From: CAYMFD01 sp964389475
GTDB taxonomy: Bacteria > Bacteroidota > Bacteroidia > Chitinophagales > Saprospiraceae
Assembly: GCA_964389475.1 (NCBI GenBank)
Contig: CAYMFD010000013.1
Coordinates: 1-56,704, forward strand
Direction: 5' to 3'
Length of the DNA: 56,704 nucleotides
Positions 1 through 8,580 of the stretch are shown piece after piece. The position numbers and the translations under genes were made by a program. The notes below the pieces were generated by a model. The model worked only from the letters and a program-made list of their open reading frames with translations. It was not told the DNA's origin and did no database searches. Positions within the stretch are counted from its first letter, which is position 1, and every line of letters starts with the position of its first letter.

Positions 1-80
1 ATGATGAAGAATAAGGCAAAAAATAAGTGAAATTCTGTAGCAGAAATGGTATAAAGTAGATCTCATCGTAAATCGTAGAA

Positions 81-101
81 TAGGCTCATTGTATGGGCCT
101 A
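81..101 (-). terminator. Hairpin downstream of the TPR gene
   Basis: A 9-bp stem (positions 81-89 with 93-101, one G-U wobble) encloses a 3-base loop. It starts 18 bases after the stop codon of the minus-strand TPR gene and is followed on that strand by a moderately T-rich stretch. It fits an intrinsic terminator, though the T tract is weak. Confidence 0.45.
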
Positions 102-118
102 AGTAAGGAGTAGTCGAC

Positions 119-1132
119 TTAACCCTTGAGCCACTGTGCAGCTATGGTATCACCTAGCTTGACCGCCTCTTTAAAGTCCTTGATGTGGCCATTCTTACCT
201 GCCTTCTTCTTAGCAATAGCTCGATGGCGTAGTATCTCGCCATGGTCTACCCCATCGTCAAGCTCAGGCATCTCTAGGGCCTTGGTAAGTGAGTCTATCG
301 CCAGGACGTAGTCTTCTAACTCTATCAAGGCAATAGCATAGTGGACCCTCGCCCACCGCTTCCAGAACACGTTAGGGCTCTTGGCGTCGAACTTACGCTT
401 AGAGAACAGGCCTAGGTCAAAGGCCATATCCTTCCACTGCTTGAGTTGGTAGTGGCAGATCGACTTCAGACGTCTCGCCTTCCAGTACAGTGGCTGTAGG
501 GCGAATGACTTACCGATGGCACTATTATAATCGGTAATTGCCAGCTCCCAGTCCTCGTTGATCATATGCACCTTGGCACGGCCATAGTAGGCGTGCGGGT
601 TATTAGTCTCTAACTTGATACTCTTGTTGTAGTCTCGCAGCGCATCGGCATACTTCTTCATGATGAAGTTAACCTTGGCCCTTCGCTCGTAGGCCTGACT
701 ATGACGATCATACTTGTCGATGGCCTTGGTCAGAGATTCGATGGCCTCTTCGTGGAGTCCCTCATCCTTAAGAGACTTGCCCTTGAGGTAGTGCATGACG
801 GCACTTTTTTCGCTCTTGGGCTCTATCGTAAACTGAGACCTGATCTTACCCTCGTCCATTAACCACATCACGATATTACCCGTAATGGCAAACTGGGCAC
901 AGTACTCTAACAGGCTACCGGTATTTTTAAAGCTCTTCTCCATCACCTGCCCTACTTTTCTAGGGATATCGAGGGTGAGCGAGTCCTCAAAGAAGATCTC
1001 TTCCTCAGAGTACATCAAGTTGCCCCGATGATGATTCTCAGCTCTATATTCGTACTGTTCGTACACCTTGTCGAAAGACTTCTTGGTGGCGAAAACTAGT
1101 TTGCCTTGGATAATTGCTTTGTAGAGTATCAA
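119..1132 (-). CDS. TPR repeat protein, 337 aa
   Basis: Tetratricopeptide repeats occupy roughly residues 110-220 and again about 255-325; typical helices such as YADALRDYNKSIKLETNNPH and HEEAIESLTKAIDKYD are clear. TPRs are protein-protein interaction scaffolds; no catalytic motif is visible. The first about 100 residues match no family I recognise. No signal peptide or membrane segment is seen, so a cytoplasmic location is likely. The start at 1132 is TTG; the frame is closed by a TAA 18 bases further upstream and the next in-frame Met is near residue 40, so TTG is the best available choice but not proven. It stands alone, separated by about 290 bases from the next gene. Confidence 0.8.
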   Translation of the reverse strand: MILYKAIIQGKLVFATKKSFDKVYEQYEYRAENHHRGNLMYSEEEIFFEDSLTLDIPRKVGQVMEKSFKNTGSLLEYCAQFAITGNIVMWLMDEGKIRSQFTIEPKSEKSAVMHYLKGKSLKDEGLHEEAIESLTKAIDKYDRHSQAYERRAKVNFIMKKYADALRDYNKSIKLETNNPHAYYGRAKVHMINEDWELAITDYNSAIGKSFALQPLYWKARRLKSICHYQLKQWKDMAFDLGLFSKRKFDAKSPNVFWKRWARVHYAIALIELEDYVLAIDSLTKALEMPELDDGVDHGEILRHRAIAKKKAGKNGHIKDFKEAVKLGDTIAAQWLKG

Positions 1133-1423
1133 CGTATGTAGACTGCTTTACTTAAGTTCTCATGATAGAGCGAACTGCCATACAGCATGACGCTGTATCA
1201 CAACTCTCTTTTATTATCGTTTCTTAATGGAAAAACTGTACCAAAGACGCTACAATACTCATAAAGTGAGACCATAACAATATCAATGCTTACACATTGC
1301 TGATTACTCAATGTGTAAGCGGTGCTAGATCAATGGCTAATCTGCTTTAACTAAAAACACAGCTCTCCGATGGCTTAAATATAGTTTACGCAATCGTGAT
1401 GGTCAAACAATAAAGCTGCCGAG
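1133..1423. other. Intergenic region
   Basis: About 290 bases separate the TPR gene from the end of the radical SAM gene. The clear structure is the hairpin at 1288-1320, described separately. The remaining sequence should hold the promoter of the TPR gene near its right-hand part on the minus strand, but I see no convincing TAnnTTTG box. No ORF is supported. Confidence 0.5.
1288..1320 (-). terminator. 12-bp perfect hairpin after the glgA-like/glmS/radical SAM run
   Basis: GCTTACACATTG at 1288-1299 pairs perfectly with CAATGTGTAAGC at 1309-1320 around a 9-base loop. It lies about 100 bases downstream of the stop of the minus-strand radical SAM gene and is followed on the minus strand by a mildly T-rich stretch. 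It is a probable terminator for the operon that begins near 7470, although the U tract is imperfect and a protein-binding palindrome remains possible. Confidence 0.5.
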
Positions 1424-2461
1424 TCAATCTTCTGCCCATACACTACACCCCTCCGTACAGTTGGTACAGATGTCTATCTGATCTCGTCCCTGGAGTAGGC
1501 TCAGCCTAAACTGACGGTAGCTATCACTGCGCCACACCTCCTCGAATGTAGCTGACTTAAGGTCGCCCAACTGATGGTCTGCGTCCTTGTCAAAACAGCA
1601 AGGCACTACCATCCCATCCCATGTGATCACACAGGCGTGCCAGAGTTTCCAGCAGTGGTTGAGCAGCTGGTTTTTGACCCTGTATGTACCATCAGACTGC
1701 TGGCGGTAGCGACTGTACTTGTCTATCGTAGGGATCAGCTCATTGCCGTGCTCGTAGTCGTATACCTGTGCTGTCTTGAGCTTAACCTCATCTACACCGA
1801 TCTCCTCGGCTAGTTTGTATATCTCAGGTATCTGGTGCTCATTGGGCTTGACTACCAAGAACTGAAAGATGATATGCGGCGTCTTGCTATTAAGCTCCTT
1901 CTTCCACTTAACGACATTACGTGCCCCCTGGAGTACCGTCTCTAGCTTACCCGCCTTACGATAGTTTTCGTATACCTCCTGGGTGGTACCATCGACAGAT
2001 ATAATCATACGATCTAGGCCAGACTCGATAGTACGTCGAGCATTGTCGTCATTGAGGAAGTGCCCATTGGTACTGGTGATCGTATAGATGCCTCGGTCGC
2101 TGGCATGCTTGACCATCTCTAGGAAGTCAGGATTGATGTAGGGTTCGCCCTGGAAGTAAAATATCAGGTAGATCAGCCTACCAGCCAGCTGGTCGATGGT
2201 AGAGGTAAAGAAGTCTTTCTTAAGATTACCCGTGGCCCTGGAGAAGGATCGTAGTCCACTCGGACACTCGGGACATCGCAAGTTACACGCAGTGGTAGGC
2301 TCTATGGATATTGTCATAGGCACCCCCCACTGTATCGGCCTCTTAAACAGCTTAGTCAGGTAAAAACTGATGAGCAGCTTACTGGCATTAAATAGTCGCC
2401 GTATAGATAGCTTACTACAAAAGTTGAGGATATCGTCTTTGTACCACTTCACAATGACCAA
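1424..2461 (-). CDS. Radical SAM/SPASM domain protein, 345 aa
   Basis: The radical SAM cluster motif CNLRCPEC (CX3CX2C) sits near residue 59. It is followed by the usual core, with a glycine-rich SAM segment around YFQGEPYINPDF and SVDGTT further on. The C-terminal part is Cys-rich (NHCWKLWHACV, VVPCCFDKD, and a final ICTNCTEGC), which matches a SPASM domain binding one or two auxiliary iron-sulfur clusters. Such proteins cleave S-adenosylmethionine to start radical chemistry on peptides or small molecules; the substrate cannot be read here. It lies 21 bases after the DUF4290 gene and is probably the last gene of that operon. The start at 2461 is TTG; GTG at codon 4 is an equally plausible start. 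Confidence 0.88.
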   Translation of the reverse strand: MVIVKWYKDDILNFCSKLSIRRLFNASKLLISFYLTKLFKRPIQWGVPMTISIEPTTACNLRCPECPSGLRSFSRATGNLKKDFFTSTIDQLAGRLIYLIFYFQGEPYINPDFLEMVKHASDRGIYTITSTNGHFLNDDNARRTIESGLDRMIISVDGTTQEVYENYRKAGKLETVLQGARNVVKWKKELNSKTPHIIFQFLVVKPNEHQIPEIYKLAEEIGVDEVKLKTAQVYDYEHGNELIPTIDKYSRYRQQSDGTYRVKNQLLNHCWKLWHACVITWDGMVVPCCFDKDADHQLGDLKSATFEEVWRSDSYRQFRLSLLQGRDQIDICTNCTEGCSVWAED

Positions 2462-2482
2462 AGGTAGGCCCAGTAAGATTTA

Positions 2483-3199
2483 CTAGTTGCGATGACGGTT
2501 ATTGTTATTCCTCTTCTTGTAGTTTCTATTCTTACTACGTCGCTTATTGTTACTGTTGTTATTGTTCTTTCTGCGATTAGGCGTACTAGTACTAGGTGTG
2601 TACTTGATATGGTCTAGTGAGAAAGACTCAGCGATGGTAATCTTACCGCCGGACATAGCCACGAGGTCATGCTTGATGATGTCATCATTGACGTAGTGAT
2701 CACGGTTCCAGTTTTTGTAAGCGATCTTCATATAGTAGCCGATCGCCTGCACGTACTCGTCACGCATCTCTTCGTCCTCCATCGCTATGGCCTTGTTGAC
2801 CATCGACTGTACCAGTGACCCGTAGTGTCTAAACTTGAAGGATGACTTAGGGTACTCTACCTTATTGGGCTTGATCTTAGACTCATCGATAGTCGGTACT
2901 TCACCAGTAGGCGGTACTACACCCTCTAAGTCGTAAGAGGCAATTCTGAAAAGGTGTTTCCACAGTTTTTCTCTGTACTCCTGCACATTTTTCTGTGTAG
3001 GATTCATCTGGTGCATAAGGTCGACTACCTTATCGACGAAGGCCTGCTTAAGCTCTAGGTCTTCGATCTTCTGTGCATGACGTATTAATTTCTGCACGTG
3101 TCTGCCATATTCTGATATGACTAAATCTGGTCTCTTACTATTATACTCTAGCAGTAGCTCCTTTGTTAGGTCTTGCATATTTGTTTTTGTGTTAGCCAT
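2483..3199 (-). CDS. DUF4290 family protein, 238 aa, with Asn/Arg-rich tail
   Basis: The body (residues about 8-190) matches the DUF4290 family as I know it from Bacteroidota, with the features EYGRHVQKLIRHA and FRHYGSLVQSM. Members are typically encoded next to glmS or murA; their function is unknown. The last about 30 residues are almost only Asn, Arg and Lys, a basic low-complexity tail that could bind nucleic acid, but that is inference. No signal peptide or membrane helix is visible. The gene begins 4 bases after the glmS stop, so the two are surely cotranscribed. The start codon is ATG at 3199. Confidence 0.85.
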   Translation of the reverse strand: MANTKTNMQDLTKELLLEYNSKRPDLVISEYGRHVQKLIRHAQKIEDLELKQAFVDKVVDLMHQMNPTQKNVQEYREKLWKHLFRIASYDLEGVVPPTGEVPTIDESKIKPNKVEYPKSSFKFRHYGSLVQSMVNKAIAMEDEEMRDEYVQAIGYYMKIAYKNWNRDHYVNDDIIKHDLVAMSGGKITIAESFSLDHIKYTPSTSTPNRRKNNNNSNNKRRSKNRNYKKRNNNNRHRN

Positions 3200-3203
3200 T
3201 GAC

Positions 3204-5045
3204 CTATTCGACGGTCACTGATTTGGCTAGATTGCGAGGCTGGTCGACATCACATCCACGTAGTACAGCGATATGATACGCTAGTAGTTGTAGTGGTATT
3301 ACGGATAAGATCGGTGTGAGCGGTTCCTCTGTTTCTGGTATTTCGATTATGTAGTCAGCTAGTTCTTTGATCATCGTATCGCCTTCGACTACGACAGCTA
3401 CCACGATACCCTTCCGGGCTTTTACTTCTTGTATGTTACTTACGATTTTCTCATAAGCACTCTTATTAGTCGCTATCACAACGACTGGCATAGACTCATC
3501 TATCAAGGCTATCGGCCCATGCTTCATCTCTGCAGCAGGATATCCCTCTGCGTGTATATAGCTGATCTCCTTGAGCTTAAGGGCTCCCTCTAGTGCTATA
3601 GGGAAGTTATAACCTCTACCAAGGTACAGCGCATTCTCGGCATGCTGCATCTCAGATGCGATATACTTTATCTTTTCGTCTTGAGACAGTAGTCGCTCTA
3701 CTAGCTTAGGTATGTTCTCTAGGGCTGTAATCAGCTTGTGATACTCAGACGTGCTGATGGTACCTCGCTCTCTACCTAGGTTAAGTGCCATCAGTGTGAG
3801 GACCACCAGTTGAGAGGTAAATGCCTTAGTTGAGGCTACACCGATCTCAGGACCTGCATGGGTGTAACTACCACAGTCAGTTATCCTTGCGATACTGCTA
3901 CCTACGGCATTGACTATACCATAGAGCAGGCAACCTTTCTCTTTAGCCATGCCTAGGGCTGCCAGCGTATCAGCCGTCTCGCCTGACTGTGATATGGCTA
4001 TGATTATATCCTTATTGGTCAAAATAGGATTGCGATACCTAAACTCAGAGGCGTACTCCACCTCGGCTGGTATCCTTGCTATTTCCTCCAGCAGGTACTC
4101 GCCTATTAGAGCAGATATCCAGCTAGTACCACATGCTACGAATATGACGCGGTCCGCATTGACCATTCGCTTGAGGTGGTCCTGCATACCGCCGAGTGTC
4201 ACCCAGCCTTCTTTGCTACTGATGCGTCCACGCATAGAGTCGGCCACGGTCTTATCCTGCTGGTAGATCTCCTTGAGCATGTAGTGGTCGTAATCGCCCT
4301 TCTCTATCTCCTCTAGTTTGAGATCTAGCTCTTTTACGACGGGAGACATGACCTTATTCTCCGTATTTATAATAGCATAGTCTCCACCATTGGTGATGGT
4401 GATGATCTCGTTGTCCTCTAGATATATGACCCTATTGGTAAACTTGATGATAGGTGAGGCGTCACTAGCGAGGAAGTACTCATCATCTCCTATACCGAAG
4501 ACGAGCGGGCTACTCTTACGTGCTCCCACGATGACGTCGGGATCTTCTCGATCCACCACTACGATGGCGTAGGCACCTTCTACCTTGAGCAGTGCTTTAC
4601 GTACAGCCTCCGTGAGTGACAGGGTATCTCTCGTCTGGTACTCCTCGATCAGGTGTATCAGCACCTCTGTATCTGTATCACTCTCAAAGGTGTGACCTAT
4701 GTCAGATAGTAGCTTTTTAAGGGCATCATAGTTCTCGATGATACCGTTGTGTACTAGGCTGAGGCGACCATTGCCACTATGGTGCGGATGGGCATTGACA
4801 TCATTGGGCTTACCGTGTGTGGCCCATCTAGTATGACCTATGGCTACATGGCCAGAGACATCTTTCTTCTTAGCCGCTTTGAGTAGGTCTTTTACCTTTC
4901 CCTTCTTCTTAATCGTCTGGATCTCTCCATCATTTACGATAGATACACCTGCACTATCATATCCTCTGTACTCAAGACGCTGTAGACCTTCGATGACGAT
5001 AGGATAAGCTTCTTGCTGGCCAATATAGGCTACTATACCACACAT
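3204..5045 (-). CDS. glmS: Glutamine--fructose-6-phosphate aminotransferase (isomerizing)
   Basis: This enzyme makes glucosamine-6-phosphate from fructose-6-phosphate and glutamine, the entry to UDP-GlcNAc for peptidoglycan and LPS. The protein is 613 residues, the normal length. It starts MCGIVAYIG, so Cys2 becomes the N-terminal nucleophile after Met removal. The glutaminase motif HTRWATHG is at residues 71-78. Two SIS sugar-isomerase domains follow, with VACGTSW and ISQSGETADT in the first, and the C-terminus LAKSVTVE is diagnostic. It sits between the DUF4270 gene (9 bases) and the DUF4290 gene (4 bases). I see no glmS ribozyme upstream, as expected outside Firmicutes. Confidence 0.98.
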   Translation of the reverse strand: MCGIVAYIGQQEAYPIVIEGLQRLEYRGYDSAGVSIVNDGEIQTIKKKGKVKDLLKAAKKKDVSGHVAIGHTRWATHGKPNDVNAHPHHSGNGRLSLVHNGIIENYDALKKLLSDIGHTFESDTDTEVLIHLIEEYQTRDTLSLTEAVRKALLKVEGAYAIVVVDREDPDVIVGARKSSPLVFGIGDDEYFLASDASPIIKFTNRVIYLEDNEIITITNGGDYAIINTENKVMSPVVKELDLKLEEIEKGDYDHYMLKEIYQQDKTVADSMRGRISSKEGWVTLGGMQDHLKRMVNADRVIFVACGTSWISALIGEYLLEEIARIPAEVEYASEFRYRNPILTNKDIIIAISQSGETADTLAALGMAKEKGCLLYGIVNAVGSSIARITDCGSYTHAGPEIGVASTKAFTSQLVVLTLMALNLGRERGTISTSEYHKLITALENIPKLVERLLSQDEKIKYIASEMQHAENALYLGRGYNFPIALEGALKLKEISYIHAEGYPAAEMKHGPIALIDESMPVVVIATNKSAYEKIVSNIQEVKARKGIVVAVVVEGDTMIKELADYIIEIPETEEPLTPILSVIPLQLLAYHIAVLRGCDVDQPRNLAKSVTVE

Positions 5046-5054
5046 ACTTTTTGA

Positions 5055-6470
5055 TTATTGAACATCAGTAAATGTTACGCTTAGTCTCATGGGGTATCGA
5101 CTATGCCCGGGTCCGTAGATCACCGTACGACCGGGTCGCTGTACCTTACTCACCAGCGCCATGACGACCTTGTCATCTGCCAAGGTACCATCTAGCACTT
5201 CTTTTAGGTGACTGGTCACATTTATTCTTATCTGCTGGACGGTCTCTCCGTCGATCTCGACCTCCTCGATGATACCACCGAATAGGCGACTAACATCTTG
5301 TTCTTCAAATGCAACCGCAAAGTCTCTCGTAGATACCAGCCTAGTGCTATCCTCCTCGTCATACCGACCTACCAAGATATCGCTCGGTGGGTACAACTCC
5401 TCGGCCATAGGATCTATGTCGGCGTTAGCAACGACCATCGTGAGCTCCGCAAAGTTAAGCACCTCTCCCTCCAGTCTATCTATATCACCGAAATCGAGCT
5501 CTACATTAACACCAGCCAGGCCTTGGATGATCAGTAGGCTATCACCATACGCTTCGTCGTCAATGGCATCTATGACCGAACCTCTATCGAAGTCATGCTC
5601 GAAGAAGGAGGCGATCTCACTATCTATATTGAGCTTGTACTGAGCCCTCGTCGTATCGTTAAGTTCGTAGAAGATCGTCACACCGTTAGGGCTGACCGCC
5701 GCATTGTTAAGACTGCTCGACAGGTTAAGCGAAAAGACACTATTAGTCGCTCGTGATCTCAATAGTAGTCCAGGCAAAAATTGCTGCAGAGCACTATCAC
5801 TAGCTATGATCGAGGTATCACTGATGATCGCCTCTCCTATACTTATGTCTAGTGGTATTCTGATCTGTGGAGATAGCTCTGCTACCGTACCCTCGCCATG
5901 CTGTATGATCAGTATCGTATCCTCTGGCGCTGGTATAAAGGTCTCTCCTCCTAAGAATGCACCACTCTGCACTGGGTCATTAGCTCGGATAGTATCTACA
6001 CCGTCGAAGGGGTCTACTAGCTCGAACACTTCGAGGGTATGCACCTCAGCCTGGTCACCATACACTTGGTTACCATAGTTGATACTGAGTATGACACTGT
6101 CTATCGTCGCACCGTCGAATTCTGGATTGGCCGTAGACCTTGATAGCCTAAAGTACTGGGCAAACTCTACACCACCGGTGATAGGGTCATCTAGTGCTCC
6201 TAAGAACCTATTGCTGATATCTACTGGATTGACCGAGTTAGACCTCCTCCTGTATGTAGTGGGTTGTAGCCGCGGATAGACCGTACGAGCAGTTATCTCA
6301 AAGTCATCCGCGAAGGTCAGGTCTAACCGTTCTCCATCTAGTACACCAGCACCTACAGGCGATGGGTCTCCACATGCCTGTACGCAGAGTAGTAGGCAGG
6401 CGAAAGAAACAACAGTAGTGAACCTCCTAAACGTCCCGCTGGCAAAACTTGTAATCTGACTATATATCAT
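5055..6470 (-). CDS. DUF4270 family lipoprotein, 471 aa
   Basis: The N-terminus carries a hydrophobic segment ending in the lipobox-like LLLCVQAC near residue 33, so this is probably an outer-membrane or periplasmic lipoprotein. The rest is beta-rich, with features I associate with DUF4270: a start domain naming two-part strands (GALDDPITGGVEFAQYFRLS), a central region with paired strands and a C-terminal FTDV end. The family is restricted largely to Bacteroidota, usually adjacent to a GlgA-like gene and glmS, exactly as here; its role is unknown. The gene follows the GlgA-like gene by 72 bases that contain a hairpin, and precedes glmS by 9 bases. Confidence 0.8.
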   Translation of the reverse strand: MIYSQITSFASGTFRRFTTVVSFACLLLCVQACGDPSPVGAGVLDGERLDLTFADDFEITARTVYPRLQPTTYRRRSNSVNPVDISNRFLGALDDPITGGVEFAQYFRLSRSTANPEFDGATIDSVILSINYGNQVYGDQAEVHTLEVFELVDPFDGVDTIRANDPVQSGAFLGGETFIPAPEDTILIIQHGEGTVAELSPQIRIPLDISIGEAIISDTSIIASDSALQQFLPGLLLRSRATNSVFSLNLSSSLNNAAVSPNGVTIFYELNDTTRAQYKLNIDSEIASFFEHDFDRGSVIDAIDDEAYGDSLLIIQGLAGVNVELDFGDIDRLEGEVLNFAELTMVVANADIDPMAEELYPPSDILVGRYDEEDSTRLVSTRDFAVAFEEQDVSRLFGGIIEEVEIDGETVQQIRINVTSHLKEVLDGTLADDKVVMALVSKVQRPGRTVIYGPGHSRYPMRLSVTFTDVQ

Positions 6471-6491
6471 CGGCTATTAAACGACGGGGCC

Positions 6492-6520
6492 TCACACATT
6501 GTGATATTACACAAGTGTGA
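6492..6520. repeat. Inverted repeat between glgA-like gene and DUF4270 gene
   Basis: TCACACATTGTG (6492-6503) pairs with CACAAGTGTGA (6510-6520) with a single bulged base and a 6-base loop. No T tract follows on either strand. It may be an mRNA processing or attenuation site, or a DNA-binding palindrome, within the operon. Confidence 0.4.
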
Positions 6521-6542
6521 AGTATTTCTTAATTAAATGAAC

Positions 6543-7385
6543 CTATGCTTCTTCTTCCTCAGTCTCGTCAGCTGGTAACAGCGACATATACCACTCGAGG
6601 ATAGACGCAGGCGCTTCTTCGATCTCGACGTAGTCTAGTACGGACTTCTCCGCATCTTTGGCTGTCTGTACAGCGGCAGTAGTGACATCGTCTAGCTCCT
6701 TGCTACCCACATATACGGCATCTGCAAAATGCATGGCACCAGCATTCAACGCTAGCTTACCATCCGTGAGGTATGGCGCTAGTAGGTCTGACTCCATGTT
6801 ATTGATAGCCGCAGTCTCTACGAAGTCTTCCGTCAATCCAGCATCAACATCAAGTTGGTACGGAGAGTATACGATCTTACTATTAGAAAAGATAGGATCC
6901 TTGAGGTATACCGTACGCAGGTAGGCAGGTACCATACTCGCCATCCAGCCATTACAGTGTACGATGTCAGGAGCCCAGCCAAACTTCTTGACTGTCTCGA
7001 TCACACCCTTACAGAAGAAAACAGTCCGCTCAGTATTGTCTTCAAACGGCTTATCGTCTCCGTCTAAGAAGATCATCTTGCGCTTAAAGAACTCATCATT
7101 ATCTAAGAAGTACACCTGTATACGAGCACCTGGCAGCGAAGCTACCTTGATGATCAGCGGGTAATCCTCGTCATCTACAATGATATTCATACCAGACAGT
7201 CGTACCACCTCATGTAGGCGGTGGCGTCTCTCGTTGATCGTACCAAATCTGGGCATGAGGATTCTAATCTCAAATCCTTTATCGTTGGTATACTGCGTAA
7301 GTCTTCTGACAAGCGTAGATATATCTGAGGCGAGCGAATAAGGCTCCATCTCCTGAGTGACAAACAGGACTCTCTTCTTACTCAT
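6543..7385 (-). CDS. GlgA-like protein: glycogen/starch synthase N-terminal half only, 280 aa
   Basis: The fold is the N-terminal half of a GT5 glycogen synthase: KRVLFVTQEMEPYS at the start, IRILMPRFGTIN, DNTERTVFFCKGVIE, and PDIVHCNGWMASMVPAYL. The C-terminal GT-B domain that binds the nucleotide is absent; the gene ends normally after 280 residues. The N-terminal KxGGL motif of active synthases is replaced by a segment reading SLASD. So it is probably not a working synthase. Bacteroidota commonly keep this short form next to DUF4270, and it may act in sensing or scaffolding (inference). The reading frame extends to 7481, but that extension overlaps a promoter box at 7471-7478, so I place the start at ATG 7385 (MSKKRVLF). 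Confidence 0.82.
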   Translation of the reverse strand: MSKKRVLFVTQEMEPYSLASDISTLVRRLTQYTNDKGFEIRILMPRFGTINERRHRLHEVVRLSGMNIIVDDEDYPLIIKVASLPGARIQVYFLDNDEFFKRKMIFLDGDDKPFEDNTERTVFFCKGVIETVKKFGWAPDIVHCNGWMASMVPAYLRTVYLKDPIFSNSKIVYSPYQLDVDAGLTEDFVETAAINNMESDLLAPYLTDGKLALNAGAMHFADAVYVGSKELDDVTTAAVQTAKDAEKSVLDYVEIEEAPASILEWYMSLLPADETEEEEA

Positions 7386-7470
7386 ATATTTATCTGATAC
7401 TTCGTTCTCTTGTAATGGATAGAAATGCTCACAGACCGTGGCTGCCTCTATCTTGCTCCTAAATCGTGTG

Positions 7471-7478
7471 CAAAGATA
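7471..7478 (-). promoter_or_regulatory. TAnnTTTG -7 box for the glgA-like operon
   Basis: On the minus strand the sequence reads TATCTTTGCACAC, an exact match to the Bacteroidota -7 consensus TAnnTTTG. It lies about 85 bases upstream of the chosen ATG at 7385. No TTTG or TTG at the expected -33 distance was found. The box argues against the longer start at 7481. Confidence 0.5.
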
Positions 7479-7540
7479 CATAAAATCGAGGGAGGCTGCA
7501 TCTTGGGCCTTTAGCCACCACCAATCAATTGGTAATGAAG

Positions 7541-7548
7541 TACTTTTG
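7541..7548 (+). promoter_or_regulatory. TAnnTTTG -7 box upstream of the 103-aa gene and recO
   Basis: TACTTTTG matches TAnnTTTG exactly and ends 6 bases before the ATG at 7554, so the transcript would be almost leaderless. No good -33 element is seen at the usual spacing, which lowers confidence. Confidence 0.35.
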
Positions 7549-7553
7549 TATCT

Positions 7554-7865
7554 ATGAAAGGTTTGATAGAAATAGTGGCGGACGATTTTGACCTCAAGCC
7601 ACGAGAAGAGGCCGACGAAGCTGAAATGCTACGCCTGCTGACCATCCGAGTCACAGAGCTGCTTGCTGGAGATATCGACTTGCTGATGTCCTACCTCTAT
7701 CGCCTTGACATACCTGAACACCAGATATCTGCCGCCCTCAGCCCAGTCAGTCAGCTAGCACCTAACGAAGCTATAGCGCAGCTGATACTAGAACGACAAA
7801 AGAGCCGTATCGAGACGAAACGATCTATCAAGGTCGAACCGATAGAAGACGGGTGGGAGTTTTAG
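7554..7865 (+). CDS. Small protein of unknown function, 103 aa, upstream of recO
   Basis: I do not recognise a named family. The sequence is acidic at the start and predicted helical throughout: MKGLIEIVADDFDLKPREEA, then VTELLAGDIDLLMSYLYRLD and ISAALSPV, ending in the acidic DGWEF. There is no signal peptide, membrane helix or Cys/His cluster. It is separated from recO by 3 bases, which implies cotranscription and perhaps translational coupling. The clean ATG start, tight coupling and sensible amino acid composition make it a real gene. A helper role in recombination or housekeeping is only a guess from position. Confidence 0.75.
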   Translation: MKGLIEIVADDFDLKPREEADEAEMLRLLTIRVTELLAGDIDLLMSYLYRLDIPEHQISAALSPVSQLAPNEAIAQLILERQKSRIETKRSIKVEPIEDGWEF

Positions 7866-7868
7866 ATA

Positions 7869-8579
7869 ATGGGGACATTTAAGAGCCAGGCCATAGTATG
7901 TCGCACCATCAAGTATGGGGAGTCCAGCCTCATCGCTGACCTGTACACTCGCGAGCGAGGCATGAGGTCATACATTATCAATGGCGTAAGATCCAAAAAA
8001 GGCCGATCCACAGCTAGCTACTACCAGCTGATGACCATACTCGACATCGTCGCCTACGATCGCAGCGATGGCAAGCTAGCTAGAATCAAAGAGGTCAAAC
8101 TAGCACATCACTACCTGCAACTGCCCTACGATGTCGTACGGTCATCGATAGGGACATTCATCCTAGAGGTGAGCCGCCAGTGCCTGATCAGCGGAGAAGA
8201 GCATGAAATCCTTTTTGACTTTCTGCTGGAGCAATACCAATATATAGATCATACCGAAGCCCCGCTGGCCAATGTGCCGCTTAGCTTTTTGCTGCGCTTG
8301 AGCATCTATCTGGGTTTTGCGCCAGATAGCACTTATGTAGATGGCGAGTATTTTGACTTGATGGAAGGCAGATTTACCAAGAGTCCCATCTCAGCATACT
8401 ACCTAGAGCCTCGACTGGCGCATCTAGTCCACTTACTTCTGCACAGACAGCCGCATGAGGTGGACCTATCTGGAAAGACAAGAGCGACACTGCTCAAGTC
8501 ACTTATCGACTACTATCGCTTGCACATCGAATCGTTCAAGCCACTCAAGTCTCTACCTATCCTCAAAGAGATACTCTAG
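7869..8579 (+). CDS. recO: DNA repair protein RecO
   Basis: RecO helps load RecA onto SSB-coated single-stranded DNA in the RecFOR pathway and anneals complementary strands. The N-terminal OB-fold start is typical: KSQAIVCRTIKYGESSLIAD, then LYTRERGMRSYIINGVRSKK and YQLMTILDIVAYDR. A helical C-terminal domain follows (LSFLLRLSIYLGFAPD). The length of 236 residues is normal. I see no four-Cys zinc site, which many RecO proteins of this phylum lack. The gene ends 1 base before the stop of the convergent LVIVD-type gene. Confidence 0.93.
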   Translation: MGTFKSQAIVCRTIKYGESSLIADLYTRERGMRSYIINGVRSKKGRSTASYYQLMTILDIVAYDRSDGKLARIKEVKLAHHYLQLPYDVVRSSIGTFILEVSRQCLISGEEHEILFDFLLEQYQYIDHTEAPLANVPLSFLLRLSIYLGFAPDSTYVDGEYFDLMEGRFTKSPISAYYLEPRLAHLVHLLLHRQPHEVDLSGKTRATLLKSLIDYYRLHIESFKPLKSLPILKEIL

Positions 8580-8580
8580 G

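Noticed and set aside
7386..7481. N-terminal extension of the GlgA-like protein
   Set aside because: The extension overlaps a TAnnTTTG box at 7471-7478 and adds residues in front of the conserved KRVLFVT strand.
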